From Halichondria panicea (Eukaryota; Porifera; Demospongiae; Suberitida; Halichondriidae): 64,000 nucleotides of DNA. Under the pieces are notes generated by a model, which searched no databases, had not been told where the DNA came from, and saw nothing but the letters and a program-made list of their open reading frames with translations. Below are positions 10,883 through 22,428 of the stretch, one piece after another (the first letter of the stretch is position 1; the number at the start of each line of letters is the position of its first letter). Both the position numbers and the translations under genes were made by a program. The stretch spans positions 3,646,646 to 3,710,645 of the forward strand of contig NC_087391.1 of the NCBI RefSeq assembly GCF_963675165.1, written 5' to 3'.

Positions 10883-11320
10883 TTATTTGATTGGGTGTCC
10901 ACAGTCGTACTTTCCTCTGACAACTTTCACTCTCACGCCAGGTACGTCTTGAGTACGTCCACCCTCAATGAGGACAACATTGTGCTCTTGCAAAGTGTGC
11001 CCTTCTTTCGGAATAAATGCTGTTAACTCCTTCCCATTTGACAACCTCACTCGACAACACTTTCTTTGGGCAGAGTTTGGCTTCTTTGGCTTCCGAATAA
11101 TTGTTTGTAACACTATTCCCTTCATCTGTGGTCTGCCTGTCAGAGGACCACGGCGTGGCTTCTTCGGGCTGATGGGACCCTTGCGAATGATCTGGTTAAC
11201 AGTGCGACCAACTATCGAGCTTGTATGAACGGGTTGGCATTTCACCTTGACACAAGAAAATATATCTGAGAGGGGAAGATTGGAATAATTATGACAATAG
11301 GGTTTCAAATTGTAAAACAC
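10883..11320 (-). CDS. MRPS12: Mitochondrial small ribosomal subunit protein uS12m
   Basis: A single open frame of 145 codons encodes the mitochondrial counterpart of bacterial RpsL, a decoding-centre protein. The conserved core is unmistakable: [30 protein letters not shown] split over two conserved blocks, [20 protein letters not shown] and [17 protein letters not shown]. The KPNSAQRK loop contacts the decoding site. The first about 45 residues are poorly conserved and basic without acidic clusters, as expected of a mitochondrial presequence. I used the ATG at 11320; a spliced 5' exon using the possible acceptor near 11267 cannot be excluded. It is tail-to-tail with V-ATPase D and head-to-head with the CH-MAGUK gene, 1237 bp away. 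Confidence 0.95.
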   Translation of the reverse strand: MFYNLKPYCHNYSNLPLSDIFSCVKVKCQPVHTSSIVGRTVNQIIRKGPISPKKPRRGPLTGRPQMKGIVLQTIIRKPKKPNSAQRKCCRVRLSNGKELTAFIPKEGHTLQEHNVVLIEGGRTQDVPGVRVKVVRGKYDCGHPIK

Positions 11321-12557
11321 AGATCTATCATCTAGATATAGAGCCTACACAAACTGCCATGAATTAGACGATCGGTGAAAAGTCTTATATTTGAGAACAT
11401 ATCTCACAGAGCCACTGCATGAGACGAGATTCGGACTTGACTGTACTGTACTTAAATTATATAGGCTAAGGCCATGTGCAGAGCTAGCTAGCTAGGGCCT
11501 GGCAGAAGGTCAGAAGGTCATGCAAATAATGGGGGAGGGGCTCAAGTGCAAGTAGATCAAATTGCACAAAGTGCAGTATAGACTCCATTGTATATTAAAC
11601 TACTAGATCTAGTCAAAGTAAAGCAAGCTCTCTTTGAATATGTGCTATTCGTAAGCCAATGCAGTCTGTTTCTTCAGCTTTACCTGCAAGGTAAGCTAGA
11701 CTAGGTAAGCTGGTGTATTGAGTATTCAATGAATGAGCTAGGTCTATAAAATGTTCACTGAATTATTGCCTTTTGATGTTTGATGTAACCACAAGCCTAG
11801 AATATCACAACCTGTAGGTGTTGAGCTCATTATTAAGCCAAAATGTGGTGTCCCTATAGTTTTGAGTCATTTTGTTTCTGAGCTAAATCTACAATACCAA
11901 GACACCAAGACACCATTATTTTGCGGGTGAATAACCTTTGCAACGAGTTACATTTTCTGCTAATTTGACCCTTTGCAATCTAACTATTGCGTTCTCGCAA
12001 GTGTCATACCAGTACCAGTTTAGGTTTTTGCGATTTTTTAGCGATCAACCTTTGCAAAGTTCGTTTTGCTCGCACCCATTTGGTATGCTATTTTGCTTAG
12101 TATCTATTATACGCACCACATATTGTTGCTGCTGGAATCATAGATGCTGAAATATGATCATTGTTTTGAGTATAAAGTGTAACATGATGAAGGGTGTACA
12201 CGAGATTGTGCATCCATTGAGCATTCTTTGCTATGTAGGTTGGCTTTTCAGCAATATAAGCCTCATTACCTCTCCCTACATAGTACATTGGTCATCATAA
12301 CACAAGTCGTATATGTTTGATAAGTACCATGAGAAAGCTAGTGGCGTCAGTGGGGTGGGGAAAATGGGCCCGAATGTCAATAATAAACTAGAATGGTCGA
12401 ATGGACCTCGTCCAACTTACAAGTTGAGTAATATCCATTCTCCAGTGAAATTAGTCCACAATGGATGCCCTTGCCCAATAGAACAGAATCATTTTCCTAT
12501 TAGCTATAGAACATTTCTTTCAATAGCTTTTCTGAATTGTAGCCGTTCTCTTCTATC
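11321..12557. other. Intergenic region between divergent MRPS12 and CH-MAGUK genes
   Basis: I see no convincing coding exon here. The part next to MRPS12 presumably contains its promoter and 5' leader, and the last few hundred bases the MAGUK promoter and leader. A dispersed TTTGCG-rich repeat copy occupies about 11925-12085. No TATA box or other element is clear enough to claim. Confidence 0.6.
11925..12085. repeat. Dispersed TTTGCG-rich repeat, copy 1
   Basis: Phrases such as CCTTTGCAA, ATCTAACTATTGCG, TGTCATAC, GGTTTTTGCGATTTTT and GCTCGCA occur in the same order as in the copies at 21472-21672 and 58708-58836. Here the terminal AGAATGTTTTG repeats seen in the other copies are not evident, so this copy is degraded or truncated. 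Confidence 0.6.
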
Positions 12558-15500
12558 ATGGACAAGAATCCTTCCCAGTTAAGGCGACATTTGAGCTTTC
12601 TACGGCTCCAATTAGATCATGTACCAACACAGGAACTATTATTGGCTGTTCGACAATGGATTGAAGTAAGTCTATTATATCAACTGAGTCTTACATGAGA
12701 ATTTATGTTTGCTCTAGGGATGTACTGAAATTGTTTGTGAGGAAAAGACGCTTTGGGAATACTTGAAGGATGGTACAGTCCTCTGCAGGTGATTATTGTA
12801 GTCCTATTGTGGGGGATTTAATGATGGAGAGAATGTAATTGAGATTTTCCTTTATCAGAGCAATCCAAGCCATTCAACCTGGCCTTATTAAGCGAACCAA
12901 CAAAATCAAAAGTCCGTTTGCATACAGGGTGAGTCACTGTGCTGGTATGTAAAGTTAAACTTTACAGTCATGCTAAGCTATTGAAGACTGGGTGTAATAA
13001 TAATTATTATTGAGGGCGTCTCTTATTAGTATGATTGTTCATTTCCTGTATATAAGTGTATCTAGCATGTGTAGATAGTGATGTTTACCAGTAAGCTTTT
13101 TATGGCTGCAATATAAACTTAGTCTCTATTGTGCAAGTCAAGCTAACTCAAAACTGGAGTAGTAGATCTAGGCCTAAACCCTTCAATACAATCTGCTGGC
13201 CAGACTGTTGATTATCTACTAGACTACTACACTAAGTGAGTAAAGTTTTGTGATTATACTGACTAATCTAGCTAGCTAGCTATGATAAAAATGCAGCTTG
13301 AGTAGAGATCCAAACCTACTCTAGACCCCGATCTTGCCAGTGCATTCTTTATCTGCATTTGTGTATGCTGATAGTATATTATACTCTAATTTATTTATTA
13401 CTGCACACGACTTAATTAAATATACAGATCTATCTAGAGCTATGCATTCCTAATACAGTTGTGGCTGGTAGGTGTTTGTGTATATTGTTAGCAACCAAGT
13501 ACCCTGCCTCTGTGTTTGGGTATGCACTGCCAATTTTTCAATCCTGCAAATTGTTTGTATACGGTTACAAATTGTTTTCCTGTACTTGGTCTTGGCAAGT
13601 TTGCTGAATAGATTACACAAAATCGAAATGGGATTTTCTTTACTATTAGGAGAATATTTTGTTCTTTTTGGAAGCTTGTCACAAGCTAGGCTTAAAGGAC
13701 TGTCACCTGTTTACACCAGAAGATTTGTGTGAGGACTACCGGAAAACCTCCAGTAAATCAAAAAGGTATGTTGTGAGTATCATGCACACCCCCCCCCCCC
13801 CACTGCTAATTTGTTCATTTCGTTTATTGTTCATTTTTTTCTTTTGCAGTAACTCTCAGGAGGCAAGGTTAAGAAAGGTAAGTGCTCAACTGCATTGTTT
13901 ATTGTTCAGAAAGCATGCAGCCGCAGCCAGGTAGCATCCCAGACTATGAATAATTGTGTGTTGCGTTCATAGCTAGAATTATGCTTTAGGCTACAAAAGT
14001 GGTTACAAAGGCCCCACCTTGTTTGTATGTTGTCTACAACGTTTGTATACCACCCTCATATAGACAGTAGTGCTCTTCACTTGCTATGTCTTTACACAAT
14101 GTATCTAAGTGACACTTGTTTATGATCAGGTATGTGAGTCACTCTACTACCTTGGGCTCAAGACTAAAGAACTACCAGATTACACTGGACCAACGCTACT
14201 CCCCTTCCCTGGCCAGGTACATTGTGTACACAACCAACCTGATGCAGAGGATGTGTAGCACACTTGACACATACTGTTATCTTAGTGCATTCCCACTTGA
14301 GACGGAATTTATTACCTCATTCCCCATCCTTAATTAGACGATACTATGTACTCAGATGGCCTTTTGAGTAATCACTTGGTATTTAGCACTCAATATTCAC
14401 ATGCTCCATCATTTATTCCAGACTAAAGACAGACGTGTGTGTAAGGGATTCTCATCGACCCAGAGCATACCATCATCTGTGTCACAATCAAGTTACACAA
14501 GAAACAAAGCTCCAAGAGCTATTAGGAAAGTACAGAGTGTTGTTAACCTGATTACTGGGACGAACGGCTCGAATCAAGAGTCTTTTGCTGAGGTTTTTTC
14601 TTTCTTCAACGGAAGAAAGCAGGGTGACACATCAGTGTGCTCACAGCAGTCCCTTTCTTCCCTTGATGAGACAGACCAATCTACGGCTGCTGATACGTCT
14701 AGCTTTCTACTAAACAAAGCCACATCCTTACAACACCTACACACTCACACTTCAGGTGGTAATCCATCACCATTAGATTATAGATCATTTGACTTTCCAT
14801 CTTCGCCGAGCGAGGCCTCTACAGTTGTACACGGAGATCTGGAGCTGTCACAGTCTAGCGAAGGGAGAATGCCTTCCCATTCATTAAATTGTCATAGGTT
14901 TGAGTCGGTGAGCACAACCGCACACTCTCAGCCACATTCTACAGAAGATGATGTGTTTCTGAGCAACCCATTCTCACCAGTTCATCATCTCAGCAACGCA
15001 CCAACTCAACCACGAATTGACCACACCGGTATTATCAATAGTGCCACCAGCAGTCAGGACACTCTAGCTGCCTTCTACGGATCACCAGAAAGAAATGCAA
15101 CGTACGAATTCAGTCTGACACAAAAATCTGAAGATAGCTACCCAAGCTATAGCTTGGACCGCAGAAAGTACGCTCAACGACTGAAAACTGTGGAATCAGA
15201 GGAGTTCTTTACACAAGAAGTAAACAAAGATACATGTGATAGTGACGATACAGCCACCTTGGATACTGTAGCGGCACACATACCTGTAGTTAAAGACTCA
15301 AATCTTGCTGAAACAGAGCCAGTTGCCATACCTGTCACCACTCCCAGTGTTCCCCATCACAGTATACACATTGGGGGAGCAGAGTCACCCTCTTCATTTC
15401 AGGTGAAACATACACATACATTACATGCCACAGTTTGGTTTTAATCATGCATCCATCATTTAGCATAGATCTCTGAATAGACCTTTGCTATAATTATAAG

Positions 15501-18500
15501 CAACTTTCTTATTCAGCACTTACAAGCAAACGTACAAATAATCAGATGCTTGCTAGGTGCTGTAAATTGCACGTAAGAGTTGCATGCATGTCAGTAGTCC
15601 TGTATAGCTCTAGGTGGTGCACTTATTATAATGGTGGGGGGGTTAGCTGTATGTTGTGTATAATTACTGTTACTGTGAGTTAAAAATTATTTTTGTTGTG
15701 TATGTGCAGGATGCTCCTTCTAAAGATCCTGGTGTTCGAGAAGTGTCAGTTAGTCTTCTGCCTGGAGAGGAGCGTTTGGGACTAAATCTGGTCGAGGACT
15801 CGGATGGTACCCTCAGGGTCAAGGCCATTGGACCTGGTTAGTTATACACTACCTTGTGTGTTGAGTTTGCTTTGCATGAGTGACATATTCTACCTTGATA
15901 AATGAAAGGTAAATACTTTCCCAGCTCAATGATACTTCCGTCTTTTTTCAAGCTTTTCGTATAGCGTCCTAGGTCTGCTATTATGAGCAGGATGTGCATG
16001 TTCTGCGTAATGATTCAGAGGAATTGTACGTACATCAAACCCAGTACAAATACCAAATACACCCACAGCATATTTTGAAAATTCATTCAGGCACTGCTGC
16101 ATCACGTGTGGACTTGCAATGTGACGATGAGCTGCTATCGGTGAACAGTACACCGCTTACCCACACACCACTCAACACAGCACTTGTTATCTTGCAAGAG
16201 GTACATGTATGTACTGTACTGCATAATAATATTATTGTATTGAGCAATGCACATTCCAAAGTATGGTATGTGTTACGTGTAGCTGGTTGGCTTCTATTGT
16301 GCCAACAAAATAATGATGTATGAATATTCGATTGTTGCAGGCCATGTTGACCGGGAGATTAATGCTGTGTATTCATCGGAGTGATATGGTTGTGGTCAAA
16401 CAGCGACCCCAACACAAGTTATTGCGACCCCCTGACCTCTTGGATATGTCCAGAGTGACGTCTGATGCTCTACCCCACTCTCTTAACGCCACTACGATCC
16501 GTGTGGAGAGACAGGGAACACCTGATTTTATGAACAGTGTAGTACTAGAGGTGCTGAGCAGTCCTGATGAACCCAATGAAAGCAACCGAGAAATCCAAGT
16601 ACCTATTGAGGCCGAGCTCACTGAAACAAAACCTTCTAAACCCATAACACACAGCAACAAGAATGTCCGACCACTCAGTGCCCCTACAAAGGCTCTAGCC
16701 GCAAGTATCGGCGTCCCTGCCCACAAGTCCAACACCCTACCCAATAAGAGTAACTCTCTCTTCAAAGTAGCCAAAGAACGTCAGACAGTTGAGAGGGAAA
16801 AAAGAACAGCCAATATTCACAGTAATTCTCAGATTCTTCTCAAGTATGCTCAGAATCGGCAGTCCTCACATAGCAGCAGTTCATTGCAGAGAGGCGGTCA
16901 ATCCCCAATGCAACTAGACAAACTATTCGAATCAACTAATAGTCAACATAAGGTTGCTAGAGGAAGTGTGTCCCCCGAGCTCCTTTGTTCCCATCACTCT
17001 AGTTCCTCCATTACCAATGATGATTGCAGCTCCGCTTCAACCCCGCTCAACCTGCGTCACATCAGCATGGATGAGACACGTCTTGCTAGTGTCATACAGA
17101 TGGACAACATTTGGAGACAAGTAGAGAGCGGAGATGATTCCCCAGGTCTTATTGTTCGGCACTCAAACTCAATACATTTCGATGAAGAAGAGGATGAATT
17201 GTTATTGACTACTGTATCTGGGAAAACTGAGCTTTTGCAAGATTCTATGGATAGCAGTTTGTCTCATCCACAAGCCTCGTTATCGCAGCTAGCAATGTCA
17301 CCGACCTCTGCACCCATCACAACTCTCTCTACCCCCACATCCCTCACAATTTCCACACCCCTCACAATATCAACGTCTCTTATAACCTCTAGCCCCCTCA
17401 TCACTTCCAGCCCCCTCACGACTTCCACACCCATTGCTGCCGCTATACAACCCCTCAAAACCTCCACACCCCTCGCAGGCCTCTCACTTATCACCAAATC
17501 AGCACCACTGTTGGACGATATCTCAGTAACTGTGGACGAGATCAGGGAAGATAAGCAAAGGTCTGCTTCTTTCAACAACAACAAAGGTATTTTTTAGGCG
17601 GTGTTGTTGTGTACACATTGCATGAACCGCTTTTACATATTTGTGATGATTGTTCGTTGTTGGTCACTCACTCTCTGCTTGCAGACATTGATTCTCTCCT
17701 GCTTACACTGAAGTCTTTGGCTCCTCATGAAGAGAACACTGATGACCTGAGAGTCTTGGAGAGTATGTTGAAATCACACAACTTCAAGAGGGCTAAAAAG
17801 GTGATTGTCATTGCATGCTCTAGAGCTGCTGATTAATTAACCCTTGGCCACGCCGCGGTAACAGGTTATAGTAGTCAGTCAGTCTGTCTGTCTGTTCTGT
17901 GTATGCTGAGTCTGCTCACATGGTTGCCATAATGCTGTGTTCATACCATAGATAGCCTCAAAATAACAAGTTAAATCAACAAAACTTCGTTATCAAATAA
18001 AAAGCTAAGAAGCTTGAACCTGTGTAGCTAGCTTCAGGCGGCTTTGATTCGAGACCCTTAGACTTAGTGTCTAGTCATGTGCATACGTACTCTATATACC
18101 GTGGAGCCCATCCATGTGAAAATTGTGAAACACCGTCTCTGGTCCTGGCCCCACTAACGCCGAGGGTTCTGCACTTTAGTGCTCTAGTTTGAATAGTTAC
18201 ACCACTTACATGTACTGTGTGACATGTACTGTGTGACATGTACTGTGTAACACTGATACTCATTCCCATACAATGTACATGTACATGTAGGTACATGATG
18301 AGATGCACCAGTTGCTTTCTAAGAGTGGCAGCAAACCTGTTATTGGACGCATTGTACCCACTACACAGATGGTAAGGGTCTCTAAGAGATGTGTGACCTA
18401 TAAGTACTGCATGTATTATCATTTGTTTATGCTTTTTTACAGCTGAGGCAGTCACTACATGGCTCAGAGCATTGTGAAGGAGTGGAAGAACTGAGTACCC

Positions 18501-21500
18501 TTCTCAGAAATTCACACGTTCAAGTAAGTGTAGTTTATTGTGAGAAAGCCCGGAAGCAGCAGCTAATTTGATCACCTTCCCCTTTCAGGCCGTGCTGTTT
18601 TGTCATGACAAAGTGTCCACACGTGACCTCTATGTACCAGAAACAACCTTCCACAAAACTGCCCAAGATCCTGTAGACATTATTCTCAGTAGATCAGTGT
18701 GTCAATTTGACACTGCTCTCCAACCAAACAGCAGTCAGTTGCTGTTCCTGTCTAGAGACGTGCCCAGTGGACGCAAAGAGGGAGCCGTCATTGTTTTCCT
18801 GGAGAGAAGTAACAAGCCTTTGGTAAGGTTGGCCGTACATGGAGAAGCTTATGCAATATAGTAACCCGACAGATCTATATAACCTAGTTTTTTTACATCC
18901 CGAAGAAATAGTATGTGTATCTGTGGTGAAAGTTAGTACTTTCTCTCTAGGGTGTAACTATTTACAAGCAAGAGGACTCAGCTTTCATTGGCACGTTGAT
19001 GAGAGGATTTGATGCGGAAGCAAGCAGTGAGTGTAATTATAGTCACTGTGCAAGTTACTTAGCCAATAGAACGTTCATTTCTCTGTGGCAATGCCTCAAC
19101 TTTAGTGTTAACCACTCTGCTGCAGATGTGTTAAGGGAAGGAGATGAGTTGCTGGAAGTCAATGGAATGCCCATCTGGGACAAGACTACCGACCACATTG
19201 TTACTCTCATGGTGAGTCTTGCCAAAGTGTTTTTAAAACAATAATGATTATGTTGAGAGGAGAATTATCTTGTACACTTACACACTCTGCTTTGTATGAT
19301 CACCTTGCTCTCTAAGTATTGGAGACTGTACGTGTCCTTGTTATGATAGTTATGCACAATAATTAACTTCCATTTCTATAAAGTAATGTATACTTACTTA
19401 CGTGTCATTGTCAATTGTTCAGTCCCCAGGCAGAACAGAGGTAGGGGACATTCTCGTGCTCACCATCATACCCTTGCATGACGACAATGTGGACCTCGAG
19501 TATGAAACTGTAAGTTACACATAAGTACTCAAGAACAACTACGTATATATTTGCAATCGTATTCCAGAAATACATACGTGCCCACTTCAACTACAATGGG
19601 AGGTTGGATGAGGAGATTCCCTGCAAAGCTCTTGGTCTAGCATTCCAGAAAGGTGACATTCTAGAAATCAGCAATCAGGATGACCCCAGCTGGTGGCAGG
19701 TGAGTAGTGGCTATGATTATACAGTACAAACGTGCCTTGAGTAAGTAATGAAAGTGGCATCCCATATGTATTTGTTGATTGACACTAAACTAATTGTGCC
19801 GTTTCTCGTACATATTTGATTCTGATTATAGTTTAGTGTTATGTATATAATCATTGTTCCCATCTGCATTCACGGTTGCTGTAAGCTGTCTATAAAGGAG
19901 CAGTATGCTCCTCAGTCCTTATGTCTGTAGATGTCACTTTTTTAACTATTCTTGTTATTTCCCCAGGCTCGCAAGGTGTTTGATGACGGTGCTGAGTCCT
20001 TACCGGGACTACTTCCCTCTAGACACTTACAACAACAGTAAGTGACTGGTGGAGCAGAGGATTTAGTATGTTATCATGTATCTCTCATCATTTATAGACG
20101 TGAGGCTCTTGTTCGATCATATCCATTCAGTCATGCAGGGACTAAAACTAAGAGAGGTGAACTTGTATAGTACAGTGTGTGTATAGTATGTTTGTCACAA
20201 ACAGTGTTACAGTTACTATAATAATGTTGTTCCCTATTGGACACAGGGCTTGGATCGATCTTCTCCAAGAAGAAGAAAAAGAAAGTCTATTACCAAAACA
20301 CATCAACAAGCAGTAAGCACTATCATTATTCTTTTATACTCTCCTCCTCGTCACTCCTTCTGACTCCCTGTGAAGGCAGTGTTTTAGTATACCCACTATT
20401 TATCTATTCCAGTGATGTACCACTTCTAATTTTACTTTTTGTACAGATAGCGTTGGGGTAGGGGACGAGGTACCTACCTATGAAGAGGTGATCAGATTGG
20501 AGCCTGGTCAGAGCCCGTACAGACCAATAGTACTCATTGGCGCTCCACGAGTGGGCAGAAGAACTCTCATTCGAGAACTGATAAACTCTAATCCAGCCTC
20601 CTTCTCTACAGTTGTTTCCCGTGAGTATCCAACAACATTTATAGTAGTAGTGTGCCAGCTAGGTCAGTATTAATTTATTTGTTTTATACCAGGATTGTTC
20701 CCTTGTGATATGCTTAGGAGTATTTGTACTCTTGTAAACCCGCAAATTCGTGTAAGTAACCAACCCATCACAGATACAAGTCGCAACCCGAGATCTGGTG
20801 AGGCGGAGGGACAAGACTACTTCTTTGTCACGAGAGAGGAGTTTGAGAGTGACATGAATCGAGACAGATTCCTGGAGCATGGAGAGCTCAAGGGGGCATA
20901 CTATGGCACCAGCTTCATGACCATCAAGAGAATCATGGAGTCCTATCAAATACCAATTCTTGATGTGCACCCTCAAGTGAGAATCATGTTTTTTCTACAG
21001 TAGTTACCCCAGCATAATATTGAGGGCAATAGTTTCATTGCTTGGGGCAAGAACATTCACGTACATATAGCTAGGGATCGAGGGAGTGTTCAGTTACTGA
21101 AATTTTAATACCTTTGTTACCGAGTGAAACCTATTTTTGTTTCATTTCTTCAGGCATTAAAGAAACTTCGATACTCTGGACTGCAGCCGTATGTGATTTT
21201 CATCGCTTCACCCAGATTAGAACGTTTGCAGCTCACTCGTCAGATAGTATCAGAGAAAGTGAAGAAGAACATAAGTGGTTCATCGGGTAGACTTGTAGAT
21301 GAGGATTCACTCTACACAGTGAGTTATACATACAGGTATTTTGCTCTATATCATTATAGCTTGTATTAATAATTAGCGCTACGTGCTAGCTACTGTAAGT
21401 TCTTGAGATAGTATATACTCCACATATGCACTCAGACCCACACATTATTTACTAACTATCGTATTATTTACTAGAATGTTTTGTGCGTGAAAAACCTTTG

Positions 21501-22071
21501 CGACTGAGCAAAATCATGACACTATAATTATTATGCTATTTAACTTTGCGGTCTGGCAAAATTCGTAATGTCATACATGCGTGCAAATACATACTGGTAT
21601 AGGTTTTGGCGATTTTTGCTAAGCAATCAACACTCGCAAAACTGCATATATCGATGTTCCCAAAACATTCTATTAATGCAGTATACCGTATAACGGGTAC
21701 ATTTGGCGAATGAGCTCGAGGTAATTCCAACTATCATTAAATAATTAATGCAGCATGGTCGAGACCTCGTGCTGTATATGTACTGGGAGAGTATCAAGCT
21801 AAAACTTAATTTTGGTGACCATCATCTTGATTCCCGAAATATTAATCGCCAAAATTAATAATAATAATTTTTTTCCTTCATCCAGGAACATGAGTTGCGG
21901 CAGATGTTAGAAGAAAGCTTACTAATTGAGAATCAATATGGGCACTATTTTGACTGGGTGATTGTGAACGATGACTTCCAAGTTGCCAGTGACATGTTGA
22001 AGGAGGTAGTTCGGAGAGTGGGGGAAGAGCCTCAATGGATACCAGCACTCTGGAAATACGATAGATACTAG
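12558..22071 (+). CDS. MAGUK scaffold with N-terminal CH domain: CH-PDZ-L27-L27-PDZ-SH3-GUK
   Basis: Twenty-five exons (first 12558-12665, large ones 14422-15402 and 16341-17586, last 21886-22071) splice in phase to 1586 residues. Residues about 20-160 are a calponin-homology domain (LWEYLKDGTVLCRAIQAIQPG, SPFAYRENILFFLEACHKLG, DLCEDYR, YYLGLKT). A Ser/Thr-rich linker follows. PDZ1 lies at about 490-600 (EERLGLNLV ... DDELLSVNSTPL). After a second disordered stretch come two L27 units at about 981-1095, each with the (F/V)xxAxxxHD signature (HNFKRAKKVHDEMH and HVQAVLFCHDKVS). PDZ2 (NKPLGVTI, LREGDELLEVNG), SH3 (DPSWWQARKV), a basic hook and GUK (PIVLIGAPRVGRRTLI) complete a MPP/PALS-type core ending IPALWKYDRY. 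The GUK P-loop is degenerate, as in MAGUKs, so it binds proteins rather than making GDP. The protein probably assembles cortical polarity or junction complexes; the CH domain suggests an actin link (inference). Confidence 0.85.
21472..21672. mobile_element. MITE with AGAATGTTTTG ends, copy 2, in last MAGUK intron
   Basis: The element begins TAGAATGTTTTG and ends CAAAACATTCTA, a 12-bp perfect terminal inverted repeat. The inside shares ordered blocks (CCTTTGCGAC, TATTTAACTTTGCGG, AATGTCATACA, TTTTGGCGATTTTTGC, ACTCGCAAAA) with copies at 11925 and 58708. It is too short to code. A second element begins immediately downstream (ACCGTATAACGGG near 21685). Confidence 0.7.
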
Positions 22072-22428
22072 ACTTCATGTACATAACAATATAAATGGAC
22101 TGCCAAGAATAATTTTTATTACGAACATTTTTTATCCCATCTTATCATTACCAATTTTTTTATCACCTCATAGTTACTTAACTGTGTACAATCTTCTGTT
22201 GTATAACTATTATTTTCATAAGCACCCAGTCTTAATTATAATTATGATGGGCTGCATTGAATTGTGGCCTAAAATATTATAATTATCTACAGTCATGATA
22301 ATTATAACACAAAGCAAAATTGCCCGTAAATTTCAATTTTTGAAAGGCTTCATTGTAATATCCTCATGAGTGACTGCATGAATGAAATCAAGGTATAAAG
22401 ATCAATATATGGAGTATACTAAAGTTCC
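22072..22428. other. Tail-to-tail intergenic gap between MAGUK and SEL1L
   Basis: This AT-rich gap is non-coding and holds the 3' untranslated ends of both genes. A TTTATT at about 22115-22120 is a canonical AATAAA polyadenylation signal for the minus-strand SEL1L transcript. If used, it would leave the SEL1L 3' end close to the MAGUK stop at 22071, so the two transcripts may nearly meet or overlap. Confidence 0.5.

Noticed and set aside
10968..11228. 86-codon plus-strand frame
   Set aside because: Antisense shadow of the clear MRPS12 frame.
16373..16774. 133-codon minus-strand frame
   Set aside because: Shadow of the long MAGUK exon 16341-17586, which splices in frame with PDZ1.
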